DNA of 64,000 nt from Butyrivibrio proteoclasticus B316 (GCF_000145035.1 NC_014387.1:2098001-2162000), one strand, 5' to 3'. Numbered from the stretch's first letter, positions 44,209 to 55,209 are shown. Numbers and translations are program-made. The notes: a model not told the origin generated them from the sequence alone.

Positions 44209-45513
44209 ATGAAAAGAAAATGTTTATTAGCCGGTATTTTGGCTGCCACTCTTTTAGTTGGATGCGGCGCGCCAAATACGGCAAACGCTCAAAGCGGGGG
44301 TTCTGATATCACTTCTGCAGAGAGTAGTGAAAATTCCGGGATGGCTGAGGCTTCAGCTGAAGGGGGCAGTTTAAGTGAAGCAGTATCAGATGCTTCAGAA
44401 GAAGCTTCTGCCGAGGCTCTTGCAGAAGCTGTTTACGATCAGGCATTAAAAGATTTATGTTCTGATTACTTTACTCTGGGTGTAGGAATTAACGGAAGTG
44501 ATCTGTTTAATCAGTGTCTCAACATTCCTGAGTATATGGAACTTTCCAAAAAGCACTTTAACAGCGTTACTATGTCAAATCTTATGAAGAGCTGCTATAT
44601 TCTGGATCAGTTCGGCTCTCAGGAAAATCTCAAGAATGGCAACAATGAGCCTGCTCTTTCTTTTGACTCCATTGACCCAACCCTTAAATGGTGTCAGGAA
44701 AACGGCATGAAGATGCGTGGCCACACTCTCGTATGGCACACACAGGCTCCTGAGTGGTTCTTCCGCGAGGGATACACAGATGACGGAGCTTATGTAGATA
44801 AAAAGACTATGCTTGCCAGAATGGAAAGCTATATCAAACAGCTCATGACTCATGTTCAGGACGAATATCCCGGAGTTATCTATTGCTGGGATGTAGTTAA
44901 CGAAGCAGTTGATCCTGAAAGTGCTGATCCTGACAGCTACTTTAAATGCAGAACCAAATGCGGAGATGCTCCAAATCCATGGTTTGAAACAATTGGACAG
45001 GACTATGTAGAAATGGCATTTACTTATGCCAGAAAATACAGTGCTGATGATGTTCTTCTCTTCTACAACGATTACAACACCTATCAGGCTCCCAAGACTG
45101 AAGGCATCTACAATCTGTGCAGCCATCTTAAAGAAAAAGGTCTTATCGATGGCATCGGAATGCAGGGCTATTGGGGAATTACATATCCATCAATCGATGA
45201 GATAAAAAGAGCTATGACCAAATTTTCAGAGCTTGATGTTCAGATCCATGTAACAGAGCTTTCTATCGGCGTCGATGAAGAAACTGATGCTCAGTTCGAG
45301 AAACAGGCAAATGCCTATGCCAAAGTCTTCCAGATGTTCCATGATATGGATACTGAGGCAGGCGGACCGGCAAATATCACAAATGTTACAGTATTTGGTC
45401 TTGTAGATCACTACCGCGAAGGCGACCAGACCAACACTCGTCTCTTTGATAAAAACTACGAACCAAAGCCAGCATTTAAAAAGGTTTACGAAGTAATGGA
45501 AAACTATAAGTAA
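44209..45513 (+). CDS. GH10 endo-1,4-beta-xylanase lipoprotein
   Basis: 434 residues. The lipoprotein signal ends LLVGC (Cys19), followed by a Ser/Glu/Ala tether (about 22-75) and one GH10 barrel (about 78-432). The acid/base is Glu232 (WDVVNEAVD) and the nucleophile Glu350 (IHVTELSIG); MRGHTLVWHTQAPEW is also canonical. The substrate-contact motif usually reading TxENxMK is TMSNLMK here. The enzyme should cut xylan at the cell surface, supplying oligosaccharides to the importers and the GH120 xylosidase. Monocistronic. Confidence 0.95.
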   Translation: MKRKCLLAGILAATLLVGCGAPNTANAQSGGSDITSAESSENSGMAEASAEGGSLSEAVSDASEEASAEALAEAVYDQALKDLCSDYFTLGVGINGSDLFNQCLNIPEYMELSKKHFNSVTMSNLMKSCYILDQFGSQENLKNGNNEPALSFDSIDPTLKWCQENGMKMRGHTLVWHTQAPEWFFREGYTDDGAYVDKKTMLARMESYIKQLMTHVQDEYPGVIYCWDVVNEAVDPESADPDSYFKCRTKCGDAPNPWFETIGQDYVEMAFTYARKYSADDVLLFYNDYNTYQAPKTEGIYNLCSHLKEKGLIDGIGMQGYWGITYPSIDEIKRAMTKFSELDVQIHVTELSIGVDEETDAQFEKQANAYAKVFQMFHDMDTEAGGPANITNVTVFGLVDHYREGDQTNTRLFDKNYEPKPAFKKVYEVMENYK

Positions 45514-45518
45514 GAATT

Positions 45519-45573
45519 ATGTCCATATGGAAATCACACTGCAAACAAGCACTGCACATTTCCATATGGACAT
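45519..45573. repeat. 16-bp inverted repeat made of palindromic arms, between convergent genes
   Basis: ATGTCCATATGGAAAT (45519-45534) and ATTTCCATATGGACAT (45558-45573) are exact reverse complements with a 23-nt loop; each arm also contains the self-palindrome TCCATATGGA. The loop holds a direct repeat CACTGCA. No poly-T follows, so termination is possible but unusual. It separates the xylanase from the end of the glycerol operon. Confidence 0.8.
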
Positions 45574-45577
45574 CTTA

Positions 45578-45943
45578 TTATACTACTTCTACATTTCTTG
45601 TTGCTATAACATCTACGCCTGTTCCGGCTACATCCCTGATCAGCACATCACCTATATGCGCAGGAGCTATAACTCTGGCAGCATCAATGTCTTTCATGAC
45701 ATCAAAGATCTTACTCTTTGGAATATCACTAGCAGTCTTGCACGACACTCTCTCCTTGTCACCGCCTGTGATCTTAACCGTACTAGTAACAATACGTGTA
45801 GGATTAACTACTTCTTTTCTGGCATATATATCACCCTTGGGGCATGTATTTCCTGTAACTTCTGTCACTTCGCCATTTTCCATACTGACAGTAAGCTGGC
45901 ATCCCATGGGGCAGCCTATACATGTGAGTTCTCTCTTCTCCAT
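45578..45943 (-). CDS. DUF1667 protein of the glycerol operon
   Basis: 121 residues from the ATG at 45943 (AAGGAGACAG upstream). Four cysteines in an N-terminal cluster (CIGCPMGC and NTCPKGD) suggest a metal or iron-sulfur site. DUF1667 genes are regularly found after anaerobic FAD dehydrogenase genes like those upstream. Probably an electron-carrying or assembly partner of the glycerol-3-phosphate oxidising complex. Last gene of the operon. Confidence 0.85.
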   Translation of the reverse strand: MEKRELTCIGCPMGCQLTVSMENGEVTEVTGNTCPKGDIYARKEVVNPTRIVTSTVKITGGDKERVSCKTASDIPKSKIFDVMKDIDAARVIAPAHIGDVLIRDVAGTGVDVIATRNVEVV

Positions 45944-45968
45944 ATCTGTCTCCTTATGATCATTAACA

Positions 45969-47237
45969 TCATTCCTGTTCAATTTTGATGGTAATCTTCT
46001 TAATTTCCTTATGCTCCTGCAACTGGCTCTTTCTCAGAATGATCTGTTCCATCTCACCGGGAGCAAGGATTCTCTTCTGATTATGCATTACTCTTTCATC
46101 ATCGAAATAGACGCTGACAAAAGAATTCTTGTAAACATCACCGACACGGAACCTGACTGTCAGAAGATCGTCCATTCTATCTACGTTTATAGAACTTGGA
46201 ACCGTGTATCTGGCGCCCTGTGTCGCAGTAACTTCTATGACTGAAGCTCCCTTATCATCCTTGCAGCCATCATTTATGTATTTAACAGCATTCTGGCCTG
46301 CTCTCTTTGCTTCCTCAGAAACATAGTCAACAAGATCATGAACGTGAAGGACATTACCACAGGCAAATACTCCGGGAATATTAGTTTCAAGGGACTCGTT
46401 AACTACAGGGCCTGAAGTTATAGGACTCATCTCAACTCCTGCTGCCCTTGAAAGTTCATTCTCAGGAATAAGTCCGCAGGAAAGAAGAAGTGTATCACAA
46501 GTATATCTTTCTTCTGTTCCGGGGATAGGCTTTCTGTCTGGGCCAACCTCAGCGATAGTAACAGCTGTCACATGCTCTTTTCCCTCAATATCAACTACTG
46601 TATGTGAGAGCTTAAGAGGAATTCCGTAGTCATCAAGACACTGAACGATGTTTCTCTTAAGACCGCCTGAGTAAGGCATGAGCTCTGCCACAACCTTGAC
46701 CTTAGCTCCCTCAAGTGTCATTCTGCGTGCCATGATAAGTCCGATATCACCGGATCCAAGGATAACTACTTCTCTACCTGGCATGTAGCCTTCGATATTT
46801 ACAAGTCTCTGAGCTGTACCAGCTGAGAAGATACCTGCCGGTCTGTAGCCAGGAATGTTCAGGGCTCCACGAGGTCTCTCTCTGCATCCCATTGCAAGGA
46901 TAACAGCCTTGGCAGGAATCTGGAACATACCATCTTCTCTGTTCATGGCTGTCACAGTCTTATCTTCTGCAATGTCCATAACCATTGTATTAAGCTTGTA
47001 TTCGATACCAAGGTCCAGAACCTGCTTGATAAATCTGTAAGCATACTCAGGACCTGTGAGCTCTTCTTTGAAGGTGTGAAGGCCGAAACCATTGTGAATG
47101 CACTGATTAAGAATACCTCCAAGTTCATGGTCTCTTTCAAGGATAAGGATGCTGTCATTTCCAGCTTCCTTTGCGGCAACTGCTGCCGCAAGGCCTGCAG
47201 GACCACCACCAACTATAACTATATCGTATGTCTTCAT
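45969..47237 (-). CDS. NAD(P)/FAD-dependent oxidoreductase of the glycerol operon
   Basis: 422 residues. FAD-binding VGGGPAGLAAAVAAKEAG (about 9-26), a CxxxxP-free middle CRERPRGALNIPGYRPAG, NAD-binding ILGSGDIGLIMARRM, and the late FACGNVLHVHDLVDYV. This is the pyridine-nucleotide-disulfide-oxidoreductase-like protein that accompanies GlpA-type dehydrogenases and DUF1667. It probably passes electrons from glycerol-3-phosphate oxidation to a soluble acceptor. Starts five bases after the upstream gene. Confidence 0.87.
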   Translation of the reverse strand: MKTYDIVIVGGGPAGLAAAVAAKEAGNDSILILERDHELGGILNQCIHNGFGLHTFKEELTGPEYAYRFIKQVLDLGIEYKLNTMVMDIAEDKTVTAMNREDGMFQIPAKAVILAMGCRERPRGALNIPGYRPAGIFSAGTAQRLVNIEGYMPGREVVILGSGDIGLIMARRMTLEGAKVKVVAELMPYSGGLKRNIVQCLDDYGIPLKLSHTVVDIEGKEHVTAVTIAEVGPDRKPIPGTEERYTCDTLLLSCGLIPENELSRAAGVEMSPITSGPVVNESLETNIPGVFACGNVLHVHDLVDYVSEEAKRAGQNAVKYINDGCKDDKGASVIEVTATQGARYTVPSSINVDRMDDLLTVRFRVGDVYKNSFVSVYFDDERVMHNQKRILAPGEMEQIILRKSQLQEHKEIKKITIKIEQE

Positions 47238-47242
47238 GATCC

Positions 47243-48682
47243 TTATACCTCCCCTTTAGTTCTCTCGATGACGATATTTGACTTACCGCCACTCTTTGTT
47301 ATTTCCTCATAAGAAAGCCCAAGCTCTCTGTTTAATATCTCCATTGTCCTTGGTGAGCAGAAGCCTGCCTGACATCTGCCCATTCCGGCTCTGGTTCTTC
47401 GCTTGACTCCATCAAGCGACCTTGCCCCCAAAGGTCTATGAATGGCATCCAGAATTTCGCCTTCTGTGATTGATTCACATCTACAGACGATAGTTCCATA
47501 TGCAGGATTTTCTTTGATAAGAGCATTCATCTCTTCAACTGATAGTCCCTCTGTTCTGGTGATACCCTTTCTGGTCCCTATCCAGTTATCTTTTTCTGTA
47601 AGGTTCATCTTGTCACGGAGCATATTGCCAACCATCTCACCGATAGCAGGTGATGCAGAAAGGCCGGGTGATTCAATTCCCGCAACATCTATAAAGCAAG
47701 GTGCATCCTTAACTTCCTCAATTACAAACTCATGTTTTTCAAGATGTGCACGTAATCCTGCAAAAGAGGTAATGACGTTTCGCATAGGAAGATTTCTCAC
47801 GTTCTCTGATGCCTTGGCTGTAAGAGCATCGATTCCTTCTGCAGTTGTAGCTGTTCCCTCTTTATTCTCTATATCAATTGCTGTAGGTCCAACGAGAAGA
47901 TTTCCGTGTACAGTAGGCGTAACAAGTACTCCCTTACCATATTTAGTCGGCTGAGGGAAAATAGTGTGTGACACATATCCTCCAACCTGCTTATCAAGGA
48001 GGCAATAGTCTCCACGTCTTTCTATAATATGCATCTTGTCTGCACTTACCATGTTGTGGATCTTGTCAGCATACACACCGGCTGCGTTTACGACATATTT
48101 AGACACATATTCTCCATTATTGGTCCTAAGGTGCCAGAAGCCATCCTCGCCTTTCCTGATATCTTCAACTCTTGTGTTAAATCTGAAATCCACTCCGTTG
48201 ACATTGGCATTTTCTGCCATAGCGATAGTCAGCTCAAATGGGCAGATGATTCCGCCTGTAGGAGCAAAAAGAGCTCCTTCAACATTCTCGGAAAGATTTG
48301 GCTCCATCTCAAGCGCCTCTTCTCTGCTCAAGATCTTAAGACCCTTAACACCATTTTTAACTCCTCTGTCATATAAAGTCTTAAGGCCATCAAGTTCTTC
48401 CTTGTGGATGCAGACAACCATCGATCCGTTTCTCTTAAACGGGATATCAAGATCTCTTGCCAGATCATCCATCATCTCATTTCCGCGAACATTAAGTTTA
48501 GCCATAAGCGAGCCTTCATCAGCATCAAAGCCCGCATGAACAATGGCTGAATTTGCCTTTGATGTTCCTTCGCATACATCTTCACACTTTTCAAGAACAC
48601 ATACGCTGGCCTTATAACGTGAAAGCTGTCTTGCAATCGCACATCCGGAAACGCCGGCACCAATTACAATTACGTCAAACAT
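47243..48682 (-). CDS. Glycerol-3-phosphate dehydrogenase-like FAD oxidoreductase with BFD [2Fe-2S] domain
   Basis: 479 residues. DAO-type FAD domain beginning VIGAGVSGCAIARQLSRY (about 5-22), and a C-terminal BFD-like [2Fe-2S] domain (about 395-460) with CRCE and a later CQAGFC. The layout is that of anaerobic GlpA-like dehydrogenases; together with glpK it would oxidise glycerol-3-phosphate to dihydroxyacetone phosphate. There is no GlpB/GlpC, and the two following genes appear to substitute. Ribosome site GAGGAG. Confidence 0.9.
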   Translation of the reverse strand: MFDVIVIGAGVSGCAIARQLSRYKASVCVLEKCEDVCEGTSKANSAIVHAGFDADEGSLMAKLNVRGNEMMDDLARDLDIPFKRNGSMVVCIHKEELDGLKTLYDRGVKNGVKGLKILSREEALEMEPNLSENVEGALFAPTGGIICPFELTIAMAENANVNGVDFRFNTRVEDIRKGEDGFWHLRTNNGEYVSKYVVNAAGVYADKIHNMVSADKMHIIERRGDYCLLDKQVGGYVSHTIFPQPTKYGKGVLVTPTVHGNLLVGPTAIDIENKEGTATTAEGIDALTAKASENVRNLPMRNVITSFAGLRAHLEKHEFVIEEVKDAPCFIDVAGIESPGLSASPAIGEMVGNMLRDKMNLTEKDNWIGTRKGITRTEGLSVEEMNALIKENPAYGTIVCRCESITEGEILDAIHRPLGARSLDGVKRRTRAGMGRCQAGFCSPRTMEILNRELGLSYEEITKSGGKSNIVIERTKGEV

Positions 48683-48760
48683 AATAATCTCCTCTTTTCC
48701 CTAATACTTATCTTTTTGCTATAATTTTTCAATTATATAAACTGACCTTTTCAAAACTGC

Positions 48761-50284
<1,524 letters not shown>

Positions 50285-50304
50285 TCATTATGTCTAAATG
50301 GTAT

Positions 50305-50886
50305 TTATAGTCCCCACACTTCTTCATTGGTAGAAGAAATGGCAATCGCCCCTGCATCAAGGGCGTTCATAACATCTTCCTTATCTGAGATAAGTCCCCC
50401 GGCTATAATCGGAACTCTGCTGACCTTGTTGATCTTCCTGATCATCTTGGGTGTAACAATTCCGGGAAGAAACTCGATACAATCCGGCTTAACGCCTGAT
50501 GTCCTTGACTGTTTCTCAATATTTGTAAGTGCCATGCTGTCCAAAATAAAATATCTCAGGACAGTGCTAAGTCCCAGCTCCTTGGCATGGGGAATGAGAT
50601 TGCTTTTGGTAGTAATGATCCCATCTGCCTGCGTGTTGTTCTTGATGAAGTCTACGCAAACATCTCTTGAATTATTAAGTCCTGTTATCAGATCTATGTG
50701 GACCATTGCCACTTTGCCTGCGGCTTTAATCTCGTCAACTATCTCTGAAATTGTACAGACATCTCCGTATAACACGAAGATGATCTCTACATCCTCTCCA
50801 AGTGCTGTCTCAAGTCCCTCATGGTCCTTAACCGCTGCTATTATTGGTGTTTGTTCTATCCTTGATATAAATTCTCTGTTATCCAT
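50305..50886 (-). CDS. glpP: Glycerol-3-phosphate-responsive antiterminator
   Basis: 193 residues of the GlpP family (TIM-barrel RNA-binding regulator): NREFISRIEQTPIIAAVKD at the start, VHIDLITGLN, DGIITTKSN, IEFLPGIVTPK and PIIAGGLISDKEDV. In Bacillus GlpP with glycerol-3-phosphate reads through leader terminators of glp genes. Here a strong leader terminator lies ahead of glpP itself, so the whole operon is likely induced by glycerol-3-phosphate through autoregulated antitermination. Confidence 0.94.
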   Translation of the reverse strand: MDNREFISRIEQTPIIAAVKDHEGLETALGEDVEIIFVLYGDVCTISEIVDEIKAAGKVAMVHIDLITGLNNSRDVCVDFIKNNTQADGIITTKSNLIPHAKELGLSTVLRYFILDSMALTNIEKQSRTSGVKPDCIEFLPGIVTPKMIRKINKVSRVPIIAGGLISDKEDVMNALDAGAIAISSTNEEVWGL

Positions 50887-50910
50887 GTAAGTCTCTCAAA
50901 AATATGGCAT

Positions 50911-50970
50911 AAAAAAATGAGCGCAAGAAATAAGAAGAGGTCCTCCCTCTTTCTTACCCTTTGCTCTCAT
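50911..50970 (-). terminator. Leader terminator upstream of glpP, probable GlpP target
   Basis: On the minus strand a long imperfect stem (ATGAGAGCAA / TTGCGCTCAT outside, TAAGAAAGAGG / CCTCTTCTTA inside) is followed by seven Ts. It lies between the promoter (transcript start near 51001) and the glpP start, the expected position of a GlpP-controlled attenuator. Confidence 0.85.
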
Positions 50971-51007
50971 CTCTAAGGTTCATAATTAAAAATCTATCCA
51001 TGAATCT

Positions 51008-51036
51008 ATAATAGACTTTTAAGATACAAAACGCAA
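51008..51036 (-). promoter_or_regulatory. Promoter of the glycerol operon
   Basis: TTGCGT (51036-51031), a 17-bp spacer and TATTAT (51013-51008) on the minus strand, about 30 bp ahead of the leader terminator. An imperfect palindrome, TGAAATATGCATAATTTCA (51076-51094), lies upstream and could be an activator site or belong to the esterase 3' end. Confidence 0.65.
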
Positions 51037-51130
51037 CATGTTATAAAACGTTTCCTGATTTTTTGATATTCTTTGTGAAATATGCATAATTTCAGGTGCC
51101 GATTTTGTAAATTATAACTATTTGTATTTT

Positions 51131-52981
51131 TTATTCAGATACTCTGCTGTCCATAAACTTATCGATCACTTTATAGATTTCCATATTAGGATCATCAACC
51201 ATCTTAACTTCTGTATCAAGCTGCAATAGCTTATCCTGACTTTCTGTTCTCTTTTCCCAGGCAGGAAGAAGCTCTGAAGTCGGCTCTCCAAAGTCATCTA
51301 AAAGAAATCCGTTTGGATCTCCTGTGTATGCAAAGTTGACCCAATAGCTCTGCATTATCTCAGAAAGCCTGTAGTCATCTTCATCATAAAGTCCCGGATG
51401 TCTCCAAAGGTTTCCATAGGCATATGGAAGCTCACCGGCATGGTAATTAGACAAAATATCATTTGTCTTGGTGAAATAATACTCATAGGCCGGTCTCTCC
51501 TGCTTGATCATGTAGTTGTTCCATACATAGTGCGAATAGCTAAACCACATAGCGCTGTATGCAACATTAAGAGCACCCTTGGCTTCACCACCTGCATCGA
51601 TAATAAACTTCTGATCTCTCTGGGGAAGTGTTGGAGGAACAACCTTTGCGAGTTCCTCGGCATACCCCGGTAAGTCTTCTGCAAGAAGATCAGCATAGTT
51701 ATCAATTGTAGCTTCTGTATTTAAAAGAAATGCATCTGCCTCTTTTGCGTTAAATCCGTTTAGAAGAGCCTGCTCATGATTCTCACCTTTTTCATATGTA
51801 AGGTAAGGCTGCTCAGTAATAGCATATCCATCTATAGTCATAGAAGAATTCTGTGTTTTAGCCTTAACAAGTTCAGAAGCCGGTATATTTCTAAGTTCTT
51901 CTGAAGAAGTTACTCCGAACTCTTCTCTTACATTATTACCGGCTGTAATTGCGTCCTCAAAATATCTGAAAGTATGGAAAGGCTCTTTTGGCACGATACC
52001 GCTTGACTCTGCTATGGCATATCTAAACAGGCCTTTTGTAAGGGGAGAAACGCAAAGAGCATTTACACTTGAAGCACCTGCCGACTCTCCGGCTATAGTG
52101 ATCTTGTTTTTATCTCCTCCAAAGTACTCGACGTTGTCATATACCCACTTAAGAGCTGCAATCTGATCAAGAAGGCCATAATCACCGGTAGTTCCGTTAG
52201 GAGATTCTGCCGCAAGATCTTCAGCTGCATAATATCCAAAGACATTTAATCTGTATGCAAAGTCAACGAACACCACGCCTTTTTTGGCAAGTGTCTCTCC
52301 TCTGTATTCAGTGTATGAGGGGTCTCCTGTAGTAAGAGATCCTCCATGAACATAGAAGATAACAGGAAGAAGTTCATCCCTTTCTTTTTCGGGAGTAAAA
52401 ACATTGAGATACAGGCAGTCTTCACTCATATCCTCAATATACTCATCACCAAACTTGACCTGATAATCATGCCATCCAAGGATGTGTGAAAGAGAGTCAA
52501 ACCAGACAGAACCTCTTGACTGCATAGCCATTGGTCCAAAATGATCAAAGGTCTTAACTCCCTCCCAGTTTTCAGGAGCCTGAGGTTCCTTGAACCTAAG
52601 CTCTCCTACCGGCGCCTTGGCATAAGGAATACCGGCATATACTCTGACTGAATGGTCTTCATTGTATACTCCCGTAAGTTGTCCCTGAGGAATTGTCATA
52701 ACCTCTGTAACATCAGGATTTTTGTTTGCTACAGCAGGAACTCTCTTGATTGGCGGACTTGTGATCACATAGTTTAAAACAAGTACCGCTGCAAAAATCA
52801 CAAATGCAGGCCAAAGCTTGTCTGCACCCTTTTTCTTTTTATAAAATACGCTTCTATATACAAGCATAGCAATAGTAGCTAATATTCCGATACTCCAGCC
52901 AACTATCAGGTTTTTGGACAGCTCTAGAAAAGCTATATATAAAGCTCCTATAAGTATTATGCATATATAGTATAAGACCAC
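51131..52981 (-). CDS. Type B carboxylesterase with N-terminal membrane anchor
   Basis: 616 residues from a GTG at 52981 that follows a perfect AAGGAGGT by seven bases; a GTG 12 codons earlier has no ribosome site. Two or three helices (about 2-25, 29-50 and 65-85) anchor an extracellular alpha/beta hydrolase (about 85-616). The nucleophile is in GESAGASS, the oxyanion region is VHGGSLTTGD, and the catalytic His is in NYHAGELPYAYG. Likely esterase acting on plant-derived acyl or feruloyl esters, but substrate is not predictable. Confidence 0.88.
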   Translation of the reverse strand: MVLYYICIILIGALYIAFLELSKNLIVGWSIGILATIAMLVYRSVFYKKKKGADKLWPAFVIFAAVLVLNYVITSPPIKRVPAVANKNPDVTEVMTIPQGQLTGVYNEDHSVRVYAGIPYAKAPVGELRFKEPQAPENWEGVKTFDHFGPMAMQSRGSVWFDSLSHILGWHDYQVKFGDEYIEDMSEDCLYLNVFTPEKERDELLPVIFYVHGGSLTTGDPSYTEYRGETLAKKGVVFVDFAYRLNVFGYYAAEDLAAESPNGTTGDYGLLDQIAALKWVYDNVEYFGGDKNKITIAGESAGASSVNALCVSPLTKGLFRYAIAESSGIVPKEPFHTFRYFEDAITAGNNVREEFGVTSSEELRNIPASELVKAKTQNSSMTIDGYAITEQPYLTYEKGENHEQALLNGFNAKEADAFLLNTEATIDNYADLLAEDLPGYAEELAKVVPPTLPQRDQKFIIDAGGEAKGALNVAYSAMWFSYSHYVWNNYMIKQERPAYEYYFTKTNDILSNYHAGELPYAYGNLWRHPGLYDEDDYRLSEIMQSYWVNFAYTGDPNGFLLDDFGEPTSELLPAWEKRTESQDKLLQLDTEVKMVDDPNMEIYKVIDKFMDSRVSE

Positions 52982-53275
52982 TTTCTCTACCTCCTTGTAA
53001 AATTGCGCAAATGACACCAGTCAAGCAGCAATTCATATATCATCCTATTGTTCCAACATAAAACAACTGTGCTAGTACATTGTTATACCACTAATTTAGA
53101 TTGTGTGCAATTTTTTTTTGCCAGGTTTTGTATTTGACTCTTCTGATCTATTTAAGTATCTCTATAAATATATAACGCTCATTCGACATTATTTGTTATA
53201 TAATTATGATATAGGAGTCAAAAGTCATAAAGCAAAAACATAGCTATCACATAACAAATTCGGAAGGAGAATAAC

Positions 53276-53575
53276 ATGTCACTTGGAAGAGAAGACCTCA
53301 TTCATTCACTGGCCAAATCTATGGGAATGGGCGATGCCCAAAAAGCTAAATATACAGCCGGTAAATATAATGCTGACACAGGAAGCATCTTCAGTAACGG
53401 TCACGTGATCAATAAGCAGACTATAGAACAGTCACGACTTTATTTTCTCAACCAGTATCGTAAGCTTGCCAGTAAGGACGATGAAGGTGCCAAGGATCTT
53501 GCCGCCATCTATGAAGTTGCTTTTGAAGCAATAAATATGATGGTTGAAAGCGGAAAGCCTGATTCTCCTCAATAA
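53276..53575 (+). CDS. Small soluble protein, unknown function
   Basis: 99 residues after AGGAGA. Helical and charged, no signal peptide. N-terminus MSLGREDLIHSLAKSMGMG and C-terminal helix AIYEVAFEAINMMVE. Its leader shares the block ATGATATAGGAGTCAAAAGTCATA (in part) with the lacI-family leader at about 5231-5254. In the 294-bp gap upstream, TTCGAC and TATGAT with 17 bp between (about 53183-53211) may be the promoter; nothing else is seen. No family recognised. Confidence 0.7.
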   Translation: MSLGREDLIHSLAKSMGMGDAQKAKYTAGKYNADTGSIFSNGHVINKQTIEQSRLYFLNQYRKLASKDDEGAKDLAAIYEVAFEAINMMVESGKPDSPQ

Positions 53576-53617
53576 TTTCGGCGAAATAACTTATATCATA
53601 AACGTATCATAAACAAA

Positions 53618-53645
53618 AAGTCATCGGTATCCCCGATGACTTTAT
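53618..53645 (+). terminator. Terminator after the 99-residue gene
   Basis: AAGTCATCGG / CCGATGACTT form a perfect 10-bp stem with a 5-nt loop, flanked by an A-run upstream and a short T-run downstream. It lies between converging genes and may act on both. Confidence 0.8.
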
Positions 53646-53687
53646 TCATGTTGTGTGCTCCAACCCTGTGTTTAACTGATTCCCGGC

Positions 53688-54857
53688 TTACTCTCCCACT
53701 GCTTCATAAGCAGTATAATAGGTCTCTATTCTGTCGAATTTATAATAGGCATCTCCCTTTATTGCAGCGCTGCTTCCCGGTTCTATGCATACTTCCCCGG
53801 AATTTTGAGGTATCATCCAGATACAATCAACAAGCTCATCCCCATCAAAAAACAGAACATAGGCATCAACCTTAGCCTTCTTTTTACTTGTGTTCATCGC
53901 TGTTACAAATGCTGAATTCTCTACCACTTCCCCCAGCACCGTAACCTCATCATATAGATTATCTTCATAAGGTTCTCTCTTTGAAATAAGAAATTCATAC
54001 ATGGCAGGGAGCTTCCTTCCAAGCTCGTCTTTATCAAAGCGGCCCTCAAATACAAATTTCTCACCATCTTTGACTACTTCAACCGTCTTATTTGACGTGG
54101 CAAGTTCATTTCCTTCTTCATCCCTTGCTGTAAAAAGACATTCAAATCTGCAGTCATTTCCTGTCTTATTCTGAAGAACCAGGACCGGATTACAGTTGTG
54201 ATCGTCCTCGCGAAAATACTGTCCGAGAATAAGTGTTCCTATAGGAAGCCCTCCATAGGATGGCATATCATCATCCGAGGCGCCTTTTTTATCAGCTCCA
54301 TAGTCATTTCCACTGGATTCATCCAAGCTGTCTATACTCTCAAAAATGCTCTCAGGATCAAGCTCTTTGGATATCTTATTTTTCTCTTTTGAAGTCTTTT
54401 GTCCATCATCTGATGCCTTGTCAAAAGAGCTCTCTCTTACGCTCTCATCTATTTTGGCGCCATCATCATCAAGGACAACGCCATCGGAAATATAGTACAT
54501 ATCGCTTGAAGCTTTCACAGTTGCTGCTATTTCCTGGTCTTTTCCTTTTGAATAAAGTCCTGACATATCAAACCCAAGCCTTGAGTAATTATCGTAGATT
54601 ATCTGAGTGAGCATACCAAGTTTCTCAGGCTTCTCGTAAGGAAGGCCTATTCCGTAACTGTTAAGATACATTACAAGCGGTAACAGAATCCCTGCCAAAG
54701 AAATTGCAAGTGGCCTTGTCGTTCTAATTGACTGTTCTTCCTTCAAGTTAAGAATATTCAGAACAAAGGCAATCAGTGATGGTATTATTCCTACAAAACC
54801 AAAGGAAGTGATCAGACCCAGTATAGAAATAATCAGAGCAATTGTCGTTATATGCAT
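53688..54857 (-). CDS. Membrane protein with extracellular beta-domain, unknown function
   Basis: 389 residues from the ATG at 54857 (AGAGGG six bases upstream). Two or three N-terminal helices (about 4-40 and 52-70) resemble a DUF4190-type segment. A low-complexity Ser/Asp/Lys region (about 125-190) leads to a beta-sandwich-like domain (about 200-389) with NPVLVLQNKTGNDCRFECLF and SKKKAKVDAYVLFFDGD. Such domains occur in clostridial surface proteins of unknown role. Monocistronic. Confidence 0.7.
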   Translation of the reverse strand: MHITTIALIISILGLITSFGFVGIIPSLIAFVLNILNLKEEQSIRTTRPLAISLAGILLPLVMYLNSYGIGLPYEKPEKLGMLTQIIYDNYSRLGFDMSGLYSKGKDQEIAATVKASSDMYYISDGVVLDDDGAKIDESVRESSFDKASDDGQKTSKEKNKISKELDPESIFESIDSLDESSGNDYGADKKGASDDDMPSYGGLPIGTLILGQYFREDDHNCNPVLVLQNKTGNDCRFECLFTARDEEGNELATSNKTVEVVKDGEKFVFEGRFDKDELGRKLPAMYEFLISKREPYEDNLYDEVTVLGEVVENSAFVTAMNTSKKKAKVDAYVLFFDGDELVDCIWMIPQNSGEVCIEPGSSAAIKGDAYYKFDRIETYYTAYEAVGE

Positions 54858-55008
54858 GAAATTCCCTCTCATTTTCTGTGCATATTTTACAAAAATTGTT
54901 TCACTATAAATGTCAATACTTGTATCTATATTTTTTTGTAATACAATATATTGTAGTTAAGAAATGATTTTTATTTCGTATGTATTTGTTTTGAGGAGGG
55001 TGTAGATT

Positions 55009-55179
55009 ATGAGTAATGTTGCCGATATTGGGGCTCTTGATTCAAGGGTTATTCGCAACATCCTTCGCTCCATGACCAACGAACACTGGTCAGTTGCAGA
55101 GGCATTGGATGAGTACGATATTCCGGAAGAACTTCGTAGTGAGTATGAAGCTCAGATTGAAGAATGCTTCGTAGACTGA
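55009..55179 (+). CDS. 56-residue acidic protein, unknown function
   Basis: The ATG at 55009 follows GAGGAGGGTG and the frame runs 56 codons to TGA at 55177, followed by a strong terminator. This combination makes a real gene likely despite its size. Sequence features: VIRNILRSMTNEHWSVAEAL (helical, basic-aromatic) and a Glu-rich tail IPEELRSEYEAQIEECFVD. No family recognised; no membrane segment. Confidence 0.75.
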   Translation: MSNVADIGALDSRVIRNILRSMTNEHWSVAEALDEYDIPEELRSEYEAQIEECFVD

Positions 55180-55209
55180 CATAGCAGTCTATAATATTTG
55201 ACATTACAT

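Noticed and set aside
50911..51036. Riboswitch in the glp leader
   Set aside because: The leader is short and explained by a simple GlpP-type terminator; no aptamer motif is recognisable.
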